From contig JABMSA010000014.1 of NCBI GenBank assembly GCA_013202185.1, forward strand, positions 1-8,612: DNA of 8,612 bases, given 5' to 3'. Source of the stretch: Planctomycetota bacterium (GTDB lineage: Bacteria; Planctomycetota; PUPC01; JABMSA01). Each line of letters begins with the position of its first letter. The first letter of the stretch is position 1. The notes beneath the pieces were generated by a model. It did not search any database. It was not told where the DNA came from and worked only from the letters and a program-made list of their open reading frames with translations. Shown here one piece after another: positions 1 through 6,168 of this stretch. A program made the position numbers and the translations under genes.

Positions 1-30
1 GAAAACTAGGGACGGTTACCTATTTATTCG
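1..30. repeat. Possible mobile-element flank motif at the window edge
   Basis: The first 30 bases contain GGACGGTTACC followed by an AT-rich TATTTATT. From memory, phrases of this kind (a GGGGAC or GGGGTCAG core next to an AT-rich tract) are common around REP-associated tyrosine transposases and related small repeats. No transposase is present here and the element would extend off the left edge. A near-inverted copy, GGTAACGTCC, lies at 8391-8400. The assignment rests on resemblance only and is weak. Confidence 0.2.
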
Positions 31-63
31 GAGAGTCACGGGCCAGATGTCACACCTGGAACA

Positions 64-189
64 GGCAGGCGGTCCGATCCAGAGGGCGGGCAAAGCCTTG
101 ACCGCCGAGCGAAAGCTCGGCTAACCTGCCCGAAGGGCAGGCCGACATCCCGGCGAACCTACTCGGAGAGTAGGCGCCCCCACCCGCGC
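64..189 (+). ncRNA. Hairpin-dense block, candidate structured RNA
   Basis: This stretch has no credible ORF but carries a run of perfect inverted repeats. GGCGGTC (68-74) pairs with GACCGCC (100-106) as a longer-range helix. Three short hairpins follow: CCGAGC-GAAA-GCTCGG (105-120), CTGCCC-GAA-GGGCAG (126-140) and CTACTC-GGA-GAGTAG (159-173). Between the last two is GCCG-ACATCC-CGGC (141-154). The GAAA loop is a GNRA tetraloop only when read on the + strand, which sets the likely orientation. A six-T run at 199-204 lies downstream but does not directly follow a hairpin. Candidates are a guide-type RNA of an IscB (HEARO) or TnpB element, another structured RNA, or a mobile-element end. I do not recognise a specific Rfam family with confidence, and no nuclease gene adjoins it in the window. 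Confidence 0.35.
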
Positions 190-233
190 CCATGCATATT
201 TTTTCTCTTGCGGCGCTCTGGTCTGCATTCTGA

Positions 234-439
234 CGCCGGAATCTGTCCGGCGCGCGACGGATTCTCGTACGACATTGCCGCGACATGAAAGCCATGCCGC
301 TCCTGAGCCCGAAGGGCGACAGACGCCTAGCCTCGGGCGTGAGCCCGTGGACCCCGTGCCCACACACCCTCTGGAGCCCCGCAGGGGGCGGCAGAAGCCC
401 GGCGATCCGAAGCAGAGGGCAGCCCGAGACAGACTCTCG
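234..439 (+). ncRNA. Second hairpin cluster, candidate structured RNA
   Basis: Five local helices are visible. CGCCGGA-ATCTG-TCCGGCG (234-252) is a perfect 7-bp hairpin. GCCC-GAA-GGGC (307-317) repeats the loop style of the upstream block. CGGGC-GTGA-GCCCG (334-347) has a GNRA loop and extends to 331-350 across a T-T mismatch. A GCCCC arm (376-380) faces a G-run plus C (384-389). CGAGA-CAGAC-TCTCG (425-439) is also perfect. An outer helix, CCCTCT (367-372) with AGAGGG (414-419), encloses the fourth as in a multibranch fold. ORFs in this stretch are short, arginine-rich and unconvincing. The block could be the 3' part of the same RNA as 64-189 or a separate module. Strand is set by the GNRA loop and is tentative. 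Confidence 0.3.
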
Positions 440-482
440 CGTTACATTGCGCGCGTCAGGGCATCAGGGGGGAGCGTGTCTT

Positions 483-492
483 ATACGCGTAT
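483..492. repeat. 10-bp palindrome with a repeated 9-mer
   Basis: ATACGCGTAT is a perfect palindrome. The overlapping 9-mer TTATACGCG (481-489) recurs at 585-593, straddling the end of the initiator gene. These may be small protein-binding sites or remnants of a repeat. Two copies are too few to call iterons. Confidence 0.25.
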
Positions 493-524
493 CTGGAGAG
501 AGCAAATACGAAGGGCGTGCGTAA

Positions 525-578
525 GTGCTTGGCACACCAGTAGTTGCAGACCCTAATTGTGCCTGGCACAATTAAGGG
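525..578. repeat. Palindromes GTGCYTGGCAC downstream of the initiator gene
   Basis: The region 554-574 is a perfect palindrome: arm TAATTGTGCC, a central T, and the complementary arm. Outer pairs (CCC/GGG) extend it to 551-578 with one bulged base. Its core GTGCCTGGCAC (559-569) is nearly repeated as GTGCTTGGCAC at 525-535. The sequence lies just past the stop codon of the minus-strand initiator gene, so it could end that transcript. However, no U-run follows on the minus strand, so it is not a canonical intrinsic terminator. A dimeric-protein operator or a REP-type repeat are alternatives. Confidence 0.4.
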
Positions 579-594
579 AATAATTTATACGCGG

Positions 595-2004
595 TTAGCC
601 GTCGAGGTATTTCATTTCGATGATGCGGTCCAGCTCTTGCTCGAGGGCGATCCTGGTGGTGGGCTTGAGGTGGCCGACACGACGCTCGTCGCGTAGCTTG
701 CGACGCATGAAGGTGTTGAGGTTGGATTCGGCGTGGGCCTCGAGGGCTTCCAGCTCTGAGGCGTTGAGGGTGTCGCGTATCTCGTGGATTTTCTCGAGCT
801 GTACGCGACGCTCGTTTTCCTGCAGCTGCATCTGGGCTTGCTTCTCGCGGATCTTGCGGAGGCTTTCTTCCTTGATGCTTCTCTTTTCGGCTTCTGATAT
901 GAAGCCGGGCGGCGGCTGGTAGTTGTCTTCGATTGATTTGCGCAGGAAGCCGGCGGGGTTGGTTTTGGCCTTGCCGGTGCCGGTGCTTGTTGTCCAGTCG
1001 AGTATTTCCACTTGCCTGGGGATGCGCTCGGGATGGCGCCGGACGAGCCCGAGGGCTACGGGCCGGCTGATGCCGCGGTTCATGAGCATGCGGGCCAGGT
1101 GGTTGGCTACGGGCTCTTCCTTGCGCGTGCGCGGGAAGCGGTATACTACCTTCCAACTGCCCCGGCCGCGCATTTGTTCGTATGCGGTGGAGGCGAGGAA
1201 TCCGCCGGCGATGAGTTGGGCGTGGGCCTTGTCGAGCACTTTCTTGAGGAAGGAGGGGTAGTCTTCGTTGAGCGGCAGCGCGCGGGCGAGTTCGGTGAGT
1301 GATATTTCTATTTTGGCGCGGTCGGGGTACGACCGCTTGTCGAGCAGCCGATAGAGCTTTTTGGCGGTGGGCAGGCCCAGGCTGCGGTAGAAGGTGGTGT
1401 TGAGCGGCTTGGTGTAGTTTGCCCGGCGGCTGTCGATGTACCACCGGCTGGGGTAGAGGATGTTGTATTCGACGCTTTTGCCTTTGGCTTTTTTGCGCTT
1501 GGCGGCGATGGTGCGGTTGTAGAAGCTGGCCTCGTCGTAGAGTGCGAATACTCCGGATATGTGGTGCCGCTCGCCTTTGTGGTAGAGGGCTTGGCCCGAG
1601 GTGATGGATGTGGCTACCATGCGCTCGATGGCTTCGGTGATTTTTCGGTAGATGATGCCCGAGTGGCCTTTGCCCATGATTTCGGCGATGCGGTATTTGG
1701 TGAAGGGCAGGGCGCCGTCGGCGTCGATGCCGCGCTCGTCGATGATCTCCTCGAGCGCCACGTAGACGTCCTGATCGAACGGCCCCGGCAGGCCGAGGGT
1801 GCCTGATGCGCGGACTATCCACTCCTGCAGGAGGATGTTGCCGTCAGGGTCGCGGGTGTCGCGGCTGTAATAGATTTCGCGGAGGGTTCGGGCGTCGCGC
1901 TTGGAGAGTCGGAAGTAGGGGAATTCTTCCATGTTGCACTCGACGCGGATGATCTTGGCGGCATTGAGCGTCGGAAGTGTTGCCTTTTTTCCCCGTGGTG
2001 CCAT
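595..2004 (-). CDS. Replication initiator protein A-like (RPA family) protein
   Basis: This 469-residue protein matches, by recognition, the replication initiator A-type proteins of plasmids and integrated replicons. These are winged-helix proteins that bind origin repeats and help recruit the replication machinery. A basic N-terminus leads to an FPYFRLSKRD segment (about residue 28), then LPFTKYRIAEIMGKGHSG, an initiator-like helix-turn-helix region. Two winged-helix-like parts follow to about residue 280, including a YNILYPSRWYIDS strand region. The last third (about 360-469) is charged and helical, probably coiled coil. The ATG at 2004 was chosen because it has GGAAG five bases upstream; the next Met (residue 25) has no ribosome site. 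It follows the XRE gene by 62 bp on the same strand with an attenuator-like hairpin between. No convincing iteron array was found nearby. It may mark a plasmid or an integrated plasmid remnant. Family call is fairly sure, activity is not. Confidence 0.7.
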   Translation of the reverse strand: MAPRGKKATLPTLNAAKIIRVECNMEEFPYFRLSKRDARTLREIYYSRDTRDPDGNILLQEWIVRASGTLGLPGPFDQDVYVALEEIIDERGIDADGALPFTKYRIAEIMGKGHSGIIYRKITEAIERMVATSITSGQALYHKGERHHISGVFALYDEASFYNRTIAAKRKKAKGKSVEYNILYPSRWYIDSRRANYTKPLNTTFYRSLGLPTAKKLYRLLDKRSYPDRAKIEISLTELARALPLNEDYPSFLKKVLDKAHAQLIAGGFLASTAYEQMRGRGSWKVVYRFPRTRKEEPVANHLARMLMNRGISRPVALGLVRRHPERIPRQVEILDWTTSTGTGKAKTNPAGFLRKSIEDNYQPPPGFISEAEKRSIKEESLRKIREKQAQMQLQENERRVQLEKIHEIRDTLNASELEALEAHAESNLNTFMRRKLRDERRVGHLKPTTRIALEQELDRIIEMKYLDG

Positions 2005-2021
2005 CTATGCTTCCGTGACAG

Positions 2022-2032
2022 ACGGTCCTTTA
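2022..2032. promoter_or_regulatory. Shared 11-bp motif upstream of the initiator gene
   Basis: ACGGTCCTTTA occurs here on the + strand and again on the minus strand at 2317-2307, upstream of the XRE gene. It sits 18-28 bases before the initiator start. A shared motif ahead of both genes fits an operator bound by the XRE protein or by the initiator itself. This is an inference; only the repeat is seen. Confidence 0.4.
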
Positions 2033-2036
2033 GTGC

Positions 2037-2061
2037 AAAATTCGGCGGGCATGTTGCCGAA
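2037..2061 (-). terminator. Attenuator-like hairpin between XRE and initiator genes
   Basis: Read on the minus strand, TTCGGC (2061-2056), a 9-base loop and GCCGAA (2046-2041) form a 6-bp stem followed directly by TTTT (2040-2037). It begins just after the XRE stop codon and ends before the initiator ribosome site. The stem is short and the U-run has only four bases, so partial termination (attenuation of initiator expression) is more likely than full termination. Confidence 0.4.
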
Positions 2062-2066
2062 AATAC

Positions 2067-2255
2067 TCATGAAGCATGTAACCGTTCGGTGCGTTTCCTG
2101 AACTGATCGAGCGATTTTCGCGCCAGGCGCGACGGCGCGGCTCGATTGTTCTCCCAGCGGTTGACGGTGGCGAAGCTGATGCCAAGCTCCCGGGCGAAGT
2201 CTTCCTGGCTCAGGCCCGCCTTCTGCCGGAGGTGCTTGATCTCTTCAGGTGTCAT
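2067..2255 (-). CDS. XRE-family helix-turn-helix regulator
   Basis: This 62-residue protein is a single Cro/C1-type DNA-binding domain. Residues 3-20 form the first helices (TPEEIKHLRQKAGLSQEDFA). The helix-turn-helix follows as ARELGISFATVNRWENN (about 21-37), with the typical S-x-x-T-V-x-R-W-E-N recognition helix. The tail is short and basic. The form resembles MerR-independent antitoxin-like or plasmid copy-control regulators, but no toxin partner is adjacent. The ATG at 2255 is preceded on the minus strand by GAAGGAG (2273-2267) at 11 bases, supporting the start. Being upstream and co-directional with the initiator gene, it probably controls that gene and itself. A 12-bp palindrome and an 11-bp shared motif upstream are natural operator candidates. 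Confidence 0.8.
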   Translation of the reverse strand: MTPEEIKHLRQKAGLSQEDFARELGISFATVNRWENNRAAPSRLARKSLDQFRKRTERLHAS

Positions 2256-2300
2256 AGTTTCGCTTGCTCCTTCGTTGGTGCTACAAACAGGCCATAATGC

Positions 2301-2317
2301 CCTTTATAAAGGACCGT
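2301..2317 (-). promoter_or_regulatory. Palindrome and shared motif upstream of XRE gene
   Basis: CCTTTATAAAGG (2301-2312) is a perfect 12-bp palindrome. It overlaps the 11-mer TAAAGGACCGT (2307-2317), whose complement recurs at 2022-2032 ahead of the initiator gene. It lies 46-62 bases before the XRE start, among AT-rich hexamers that could form a promoter (minus-strand TTATAC, 16 bases, CATTAT). This is the expected place and shape for autoregulation by an XRE dimer. Promoter elements are weak matches. Confidence 0.4.
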
Positions 2318-2555
2318 ATAACACGTGATCGGTCGTGCCGCACAAAAAAACCTCAGCAGCTACGGGTGGCCTCGCGGCTATATACCAGATGCTGTGTGAT
2401 TGTCTAAATGTTATATCGTCTGAAAAACGAGATTACTTGAAGTGCAAATGGCTGTTTTTCTCAACACACGTGCTTGTTTTTTTCCGGATGATGCCGACGC
2501 TGCGCCACGGAATGACTCGCAGCAAGAAACATGTAAGGGATACCTGACACATGCA

Positions 2556-2589
2556 TGGTATAGCGGAATACGTCGTAACTGGTATAGCG
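2556..2589. promoter_or_regulatory. Direct repeat TGGTATAGCG, possible enhancer site
   Basis: TGGTATAGCG occurs at 2556-2565 and 2580-2589, a 24-bp period. An inverted partial copy, TATACCAG, lies at 2381-2388. The pair sits about 160-190 bp upstream of the sigma-54 promoter, within the usual distance for bound activators of the NtrC type. It is therefore a candidate upstream activating site for the response regulator encoded downstream. Two copies are thin evidence. Confidence 0.3.
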
Positions 2590-2747
2590 ATAGGATGTTA
2601 TGATGGATACAAGCCCTCTTCGGCGTCGTGAAAAATACACATCTATGCGAACGTCCGGTTTGGCGGGCGCTGTGGCGCCTTCTGTAAGTATTGTATGTAC
2701 CACCACTTAAGAGCCAATGGGGAGTTTTTGCACGATATGTTGCAGCG

Positions 2748-2763
2748 TGGCACCATATTTGCA
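2748..2763 (+). promoter_or_regulatory. Sigma-54 (RpoN) -24/-12 promoter
   Basis: TGGCAC, five bases (CATAT), then TTGCA matches the RpoN consensus TGGCAC-N5-TTGCW at every defined position. The -24 GG is at 2749-2750 and the -12 GC at 2761-2762, predicting transcription from about 2774. It faces the kinase gene in an intergenic region, and the operon encodes a sigma-54 activator with an intact GAFTGA motif. Such promoters stay silent without an activator ATPase, so the operon may be self-activated. Confidence 0.85.
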
Positions 2764-2882
2764 GGGTACTATGTAGACGTACTCACTTCCACGCTTGGTT
2801 GCTCTTACAGGGAAATTCGTTTGGAAAGTTGCGACCCTAGCGCATCGGCGGCGTTGCTCGCTCGGCGGGGGCCAACCGTGCC

Positions 2883-2899
2883 AGGAGCCAGAAGGATTG
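2883..2899 (+). promoter_or_regulatory. Ribosome site deciding a TTG start
   Basis: AGGAG at 2883-2887 lies nine bases before an in-frame TTG at 2897. The alternative upstream TTG at 2795 has no purine-rich site and would lie only about 21 bases from the predicted transcript start. The next in-frame ATG is inside the GAF domain. TTG 2897 is therefore preferred. Confidence 0.6.
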
Positions 2900-4591
2900 C
2901 TTCATAGTAGAATAGCAGGACTGGAAAGAAGGGCCGCCCGGCTGGCGCAGATTCGCGGCGAGACGAAAGAACTCTCCAGGAAGCTGTATGAGCTGAGCCT
3001 CCTCCATGAGTTGTGGGAATCGGCGCACTCAGTGCAGTCGGTCAAGGGCCTTCTCGATTCCGTACTCGACACCTGCATGCAGATGCTGAAAGCCAACGCC
3101 GGATCGGTTTTCCTATACGACAAGGAAAGCAAAGAGCTGGTGCTGAGCTCGGTGAAGGGTCGAATGGCCGAATCGCTGCAAAACGTGCGCCGGAAGCTCA
3201 ACGAAGGCGTTGCCGGATATGTGGGCGCAGCCCTCGAGCCCCTGTTTGTAACCGACATCAACAAGGACGCCCGCTTCAAGCCAAGCGATTCCGAGCGCCA
3301 CTCAGGCGCATCGTTCGTGTCGGTGCCGCTTGTGGAAAACAACGAATTGCTCGGCGTTATCAACCTCCACGACAAGAATGGCGGCGCCCCGTTCGAGCCG
3401 CAGGACCTCAAGCAGCTCCTCGTGGCCGCCAACTACTCCGCATCGGCCATCAAGAAACTCGGCAGGCACGAGCTGTTGGAGGAGTTTAACCACGAACTCC
3501 ACAGCCGGCTCGACCGCGCCCTCGAGAACCTCGCCAACACCAGCGAAGAACTCGGCCGGCTCAAGAGCTACAACGAGAGCATAGTCAGGAGCATCCCCCT
3601 TGGCCTGCTCACTTTCAACAGGGATTTTCGGATAACATTCTGCAATCAACGCACGGAGGAGATTCTGTGCGAACGACCCGGCAGCAAGAATCTTCTCGAG
3701 CTGGACGTGGCCGAGAAGGGAAAGTCGTGGGTGCGCGAGCTGCAGGCGGTAATCGAGCTGGGCAGCGTCGCCCGTTTTGATTCAGCCACGTTCGTGCCGG
3801 CCTCGGGCGACAAGTCGTTTGTCATACGCGCCATCGCCACGCCGATGAGGGACCCCGAAGACGAAATAATCGGGGGCGTGATAGTGCTCGAAGACATCAC
3901 CGAGCGCGTCAATATGGAAAGGTTGCTGGCGGCTTCCGAGCGCCATGCGGTTATCGGCAAGCTCGCGGCGAGGGTGGCCCACGAGCTGAACAATCCGCTC
4001 GACGGCATACTGCGATTCGTCAATCTGTCGCTGAGCCAGATAGACCACGACGAACGAATGCAGATGTACCTGCAAGAGGCCCGCACGGGCCTCGAACGCA
4101 TGGCGGGCATCGTGGGCTCGCTGCTCGAGTTTTCGCGCAACACCCACCGCCCGCGCCGCAACACCCACGTCAACGAGGCAATCAAGGAAGCCATCGGCTC
4201 CATCAGGTATGAAGCCGAAGAGCGCAGCATCGAAATAAAGATGGACCTCGCGCCCAATCTGTCCGAGTCGCCCTGCGACATGACACAGATGCTCTTGAAT
4301 CTCGCCCGCAATGCCCTCGATGCCATGGAGGGCGGCGGCACTTTCTCGATAGCAAGCGCTCTCGAAGACGGGCAGATCGTTGTTACGTTGTCAGACACCG
4401 GCACAGGCATGCCCGAGTCCGTGAGGAAGCGGATTTTCGATCCGTTTTTCACCACAAAAGAGCCCGGCAAGGGAACGGGCCTCGGCCTGGCCATATGCCA
4501 CGACATGATACAGAAATACCAGGGAAACATACACGTGGAAAGCGAAGAAGGCAAAGGAACGACATTCACGATCACGCTTCCCGCGTCATAG
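2897..4591 (+). CDS. Soluble GAF-PAS sensor histidine kinase
   Basis: With the TTG start this is a 564-residue kinase; using the upstream TTG at 2795 it would be 598. No membrane segment or signal peptide is visible, so it should act in the cytoplasm. A short coiled N-terminus leads to a GAF domain (about 45-185), a coiled linker and a PAS domain (about 225-340, ending VLEDITERVN). The HisKA dimerisation domain has the phospho-accepting His362 in AHELNNP. The HATPase domain shows the N box (Asn468, Asn472), G1 DTGTG (Asp500), F box FDPFFTTK (514-521) and G2 GTGLGLAI (526-533), so the catalytic set looks complete. It precedes an NtrC-type regulator by 108 bp, its probable phosphorylation partner, and is read from a sigma-54 promoter. 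It recalls PrsK of exosortase clusters but lacks that protein's membrane region. The ligand is unknown. Confidence 0.9.
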   Translation: MLHSRIAGLERRAARLAQIRGETKELSRKLYELSLLHELWESAHSVQSVKGLLDSVLDTCMQMLKANAGSVFLYDKESKELVLSSVKGRMAESLQNVRRKLNEGVAGYVGAALEPLFVTDINKDARFKPSDSERHSGASFVSVPLVENNELLGVINLHDKNGGAPFEPQDLKQLLVAANYSASAIKKLGRHELLEEFNHELHSRLDRALENLANTSEELGRLKSYNESIVRSIPLGLLTFNRDFRITFCNQRTEEILCERPGSKNLLELDVAEKGKSWVRELQAVIELGSVARFDSATFVPASGDKSFVIRAIATPMRDPEDEIIGGVIVLEDITERVNMERLLAASERHAVIGKLAARVAHELNNPLDGILRFVNLSLSQIDHDERMQMYLQEARTGLERMAGIVGSLLEFSRNTHRPRRNTHVNEAIKEAIGSIRYEAEERSIEIKMDLAPNLSESPCDMTQMLLNLARNALDAMEGGGTFSIASALEDGQIVVTLSDTGTGMPESVRKRIFDPFFTTKEPGKGTGLGLAICHDMIQKYQGNIHVESEEGKGTTFTITLPAS

Positions 4592-4699
4592 CATACGAGG
4601 CAGTAACCGGCCGAGCCGCCCCGGCCGCAGGAAACCGTGGAGCGCGACAAGCGCAACCCCGCTCAGGCGCGCCCCGGCAAACAACAGGAGCCAACAGTG

Positions 4700-6079
4700 A
4701 TGACTGGTCAGATACTCGTCGTTGACGATGACCCCATCGAGTGCAAATCGCTATCGGAATTCCTCAGGCTCGAGGGTTACTCGGTAGACAGCGCCGAGGG
4801 AGGCGCCCAGGCAATTGAAAAGATGCAGAACAAGCCTTTTCAGGTGGTCCTCACGGACGTCAACATGCCCGACGTCACCGGTTTCGACGTCCTCAAGCAC
4901 GCCGCCGAAAACTGCCCCGACCTCTCCGTGGTGCTGATCACAGGCTACGGCCAGATCGAAGCCGCCGTCGAGGCCATCAAGCTGGGGGCGTTCGACTACA
5001 TCACCAAGCCGCTCATCGACGAAGGCGTCAAGCTCGCGATCGACCGTGCACTCGGCCGGCAGCAACTGCTGCGTGAAAACCTCGAACTGAGAAAGCAGCT
5101 CGGCCTGCGAAACCAGTACAGCATGCTGTTGGGGCGCGACCACAGCATGCAGAAGATCTACGACATCATCGATGTGGTAGCCAACACGAAGGCAACGGTT
5201 CTCATCACGGGCGAGTCGGGAACAGGCAAGAGCCTCATCGCCCATACCGTGCACCAGAAGTCCACCCGACGCGACCAGCCTTTCATCGAAGTGAGCTGCG
5301 GCGCCCTGCCCGAAACACTCCTCGAGAGCGAGTTGTTCGGCCACGTCAGGGGGGCGTTTACCGGCGCACACGCAGACAAGCCGGGCAAGTTTGAGCTTGC
5401 CGACGGCGGAACGATCTTCCTCGATGAGATCTCCGCCGCCTCGCCGTCGTTGCAGGTCAAGCTCTTGCGCATCCTCCAAGACCGAACATTCGAGAAGATC
5501 GGCTCCAACGATTCGATCGCCACGGACGTCCGAATAATCATCGCCAGCAACAAGGATCTCAACCAGGAAATCGAGGCGGGCAATTTCAGGGCCGACCTCT
5601 ACTACCGAATAAACGTGGTGCCCATCGAGGTGCCGCCGCTGCGCGAAAGAGTGTGCGACGTCGCCAAGCTCGCCGAGCACTTCACCATCATGTGCTCCCG
5701 CGAAAACAACAAGAACATCAACGGCATAACCGACGAAGCGATGCGCCGGCTGCAGCAGCACAACTGGCCCGGCAATGTGCGCGAGCTTGAGAACGTCATC
5801 GAGCGCGCGGTGATACTCGCCAAGGCAAACACCATCGGAATCGACGACTTGCCTCCTCGCATCACCGACAACACCGCAACTTCTCCGCAGGAGGCCGGGG
5901 TGCTGCCGCTCAAGCAGGCTCTCGAGGGGCCCGAGCGCGAAATCATCGAGCGCGCGTTGCGTGCAGCCGGATGGAACCGTCAGAAGGCCGCCGAAATGCT
6001 CCAGGTCAACCGAAGCACGCTTTTCAAGAAAATGCGCAAGTACGAATTTTCCGTTTCACGAGGGATGGAAACGGACTGA
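4700..6079 (+). CDS. NtrC-family sigma-54-dependent response regulator
   Basis: This 459-residue protein has the full NtrC layout. The receiver domain (about 4-118) carries the acidic pocket Asp9-Asp10, phospho-acceptor Asp53 (LTDVNMPD), Thr81 and Lys103. The AAA+ domain (about 140-375) has Walker A GESGTGKS (171-178), the sigma-54-contacting GAFTGA loop (218-223), Walker B TIFLDE (Asp242, Glu243) and the arginine-finger segment FRADLYYRINV. A Fis-type helix-turn-helix closes it (GWNRQKAAEMLQVNRSTLFKKM). Every key residue is intact, so it should remodel sigma-54 polymerase after phosphorylation by the upstream kinase. ATG 4700 was chosen because AGGAG lies nine bases upstream (4686-4690) and the receiver begins at once. 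A GTG at 4637 would add 21 low-complexity residues. The adjacent GTG at 4697 is also possible. The operon's own sigma-54 promoter is a likely target. PrsR of exosortase systems has the same architecture. Confidence 0.95.
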   Translation: MTGQILVVDDDPIECKSLSEFLRLEGYSVDSAEGGAQAIEKMQNKPFQVVLTDVNMPDVTGFDVLKHAAENCPDLSVVLITGYGQIEAAVEAIKLGAFDYITKPLIDEGVKLAIDRALGRQQLLRENLELRKQLGLRNQYSMLLGRDHSMQKIYDIIDVVANTKATVLITGESGTGKSLIAHTVHQKSTRRDQPFIEVSCGALPETLLESELFGHVRGAFTGAHADKPGKFELADGGTIFLDEISAASPSLQVKLLRILQDRTFEKIGSNDSIATDVRIIIASNKDLNQEIEAGNFRADLYYRINVVPIEVPPLRERVCDVAKLAEHFTIMCSRENNKNINGITDEAMRRLQQHNWPGNVRELENVIERAVILAKANTIGIDDLPPRITDNTATSPQEAGVLPLKQALEGPEREIIERALRAAGWNRQKAAEMLQVNRSTLFKKMRKYEFSVSRGMETD

Positions 6080-6159
6080 TGGCGAATTCGCAAACAATGA
6101 GCAGTGGAGCCGCAGGCCGGGTCCGCCGGCCCGCACGCAACCCCGGATCATCTTTCTGA
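6079..6159 (+). CDS. 26-residue ORF bridging regulator and TPR genes
   Basis: The regulator's TGA overlaps an ATG (TGATG at 6077-6081) that opens a 26-codon frame ending nine bases before the TPR gene start. The peptide (MANSQTMSSGAAG, then an Arg/Pro-rich tail) has no recognisable domain. The TPR start lacks a Shine-Dalgarno sequence, so reading this frame may carry ribosomes to it. The frame also contains a hairpin, GGCCGG-GTCCG-CCGGCC (6115-6131). It may equally be chance; there is no homology evidence. Confidence 0.3.
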   Translation: MANSQTMSSGAAGRVRRPARNPGSSF

Positions 6160-6168
6160 CGCCTTCTC

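Larger units (their letters stand above)
2256..2896. other. Divergent intergenic control region
   Basis: These 641 bases between divergent genes hold no convincing protein gene and are visibly more AT-rich than the flanks. From left to right they contain the XRE ribosome site, the palindrome at 2301-2312, three CTGGTATA-type sites, and a small hairpin GGCGC-TGTG-GCGCC (2666-2679). The sigma-54 promoter follows at 2748-2763, and an untranslated leader runs to the kinase start. Given the adjacent initiator gene, an origin could lie here, but I found neither DnaA-box consensus nor an iteron array. Confidence 0.6.

Noticed and set aside
50..367. Minus-strand 105-residue frame across the left hairpin block
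   Set aside because: Composition is arginine- and glycine-rich with no domain, and it runs through clustered inverted repeats on high-GC DNA, as expected for a chance open frame.
64..439. CRISPR array
   Set aside because: The repeated elements are distinct hairpins without a constant repeat or regular spacers.
530..550. Possible sigma-54 promoter TGGCAC...TTGCA near 530-547
   Set aside because: The spacer is eight bases rather than five.
275..556. Plus-strand 93-residue frame in the left region
   Set aside because: No recognisable domain, low-complexity Arg/Pro content, and it overlaps the second hairpin cluster.
572..1822. Long minus-strand 416-residue frame inside the initiator gene
   Set aside because: It is another frame of the initiator gene with His/Arg/Pro-rich shadow composition; the initiator frame has the domain signal.
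2256..2896. Replication origin with iterons in the intergenic region
   Set aside because: Only two copies of any 10-mer were found and no DnaA-box consensus, so an origin cannot be supported.
2695..2907. 70-residue frame ahead of the kinase
   Set aside because: It starts upstream of the predicted sigma-54 transcript start and has no domain or ribosome site.
4607..4627. CCGGCC-rich inverted repeat in the kinase-regulator gap
   Set aside because: It is short, GC-only and lacks a U-run, so it is not supported as a terminator; the two genes still appear to form one operon.
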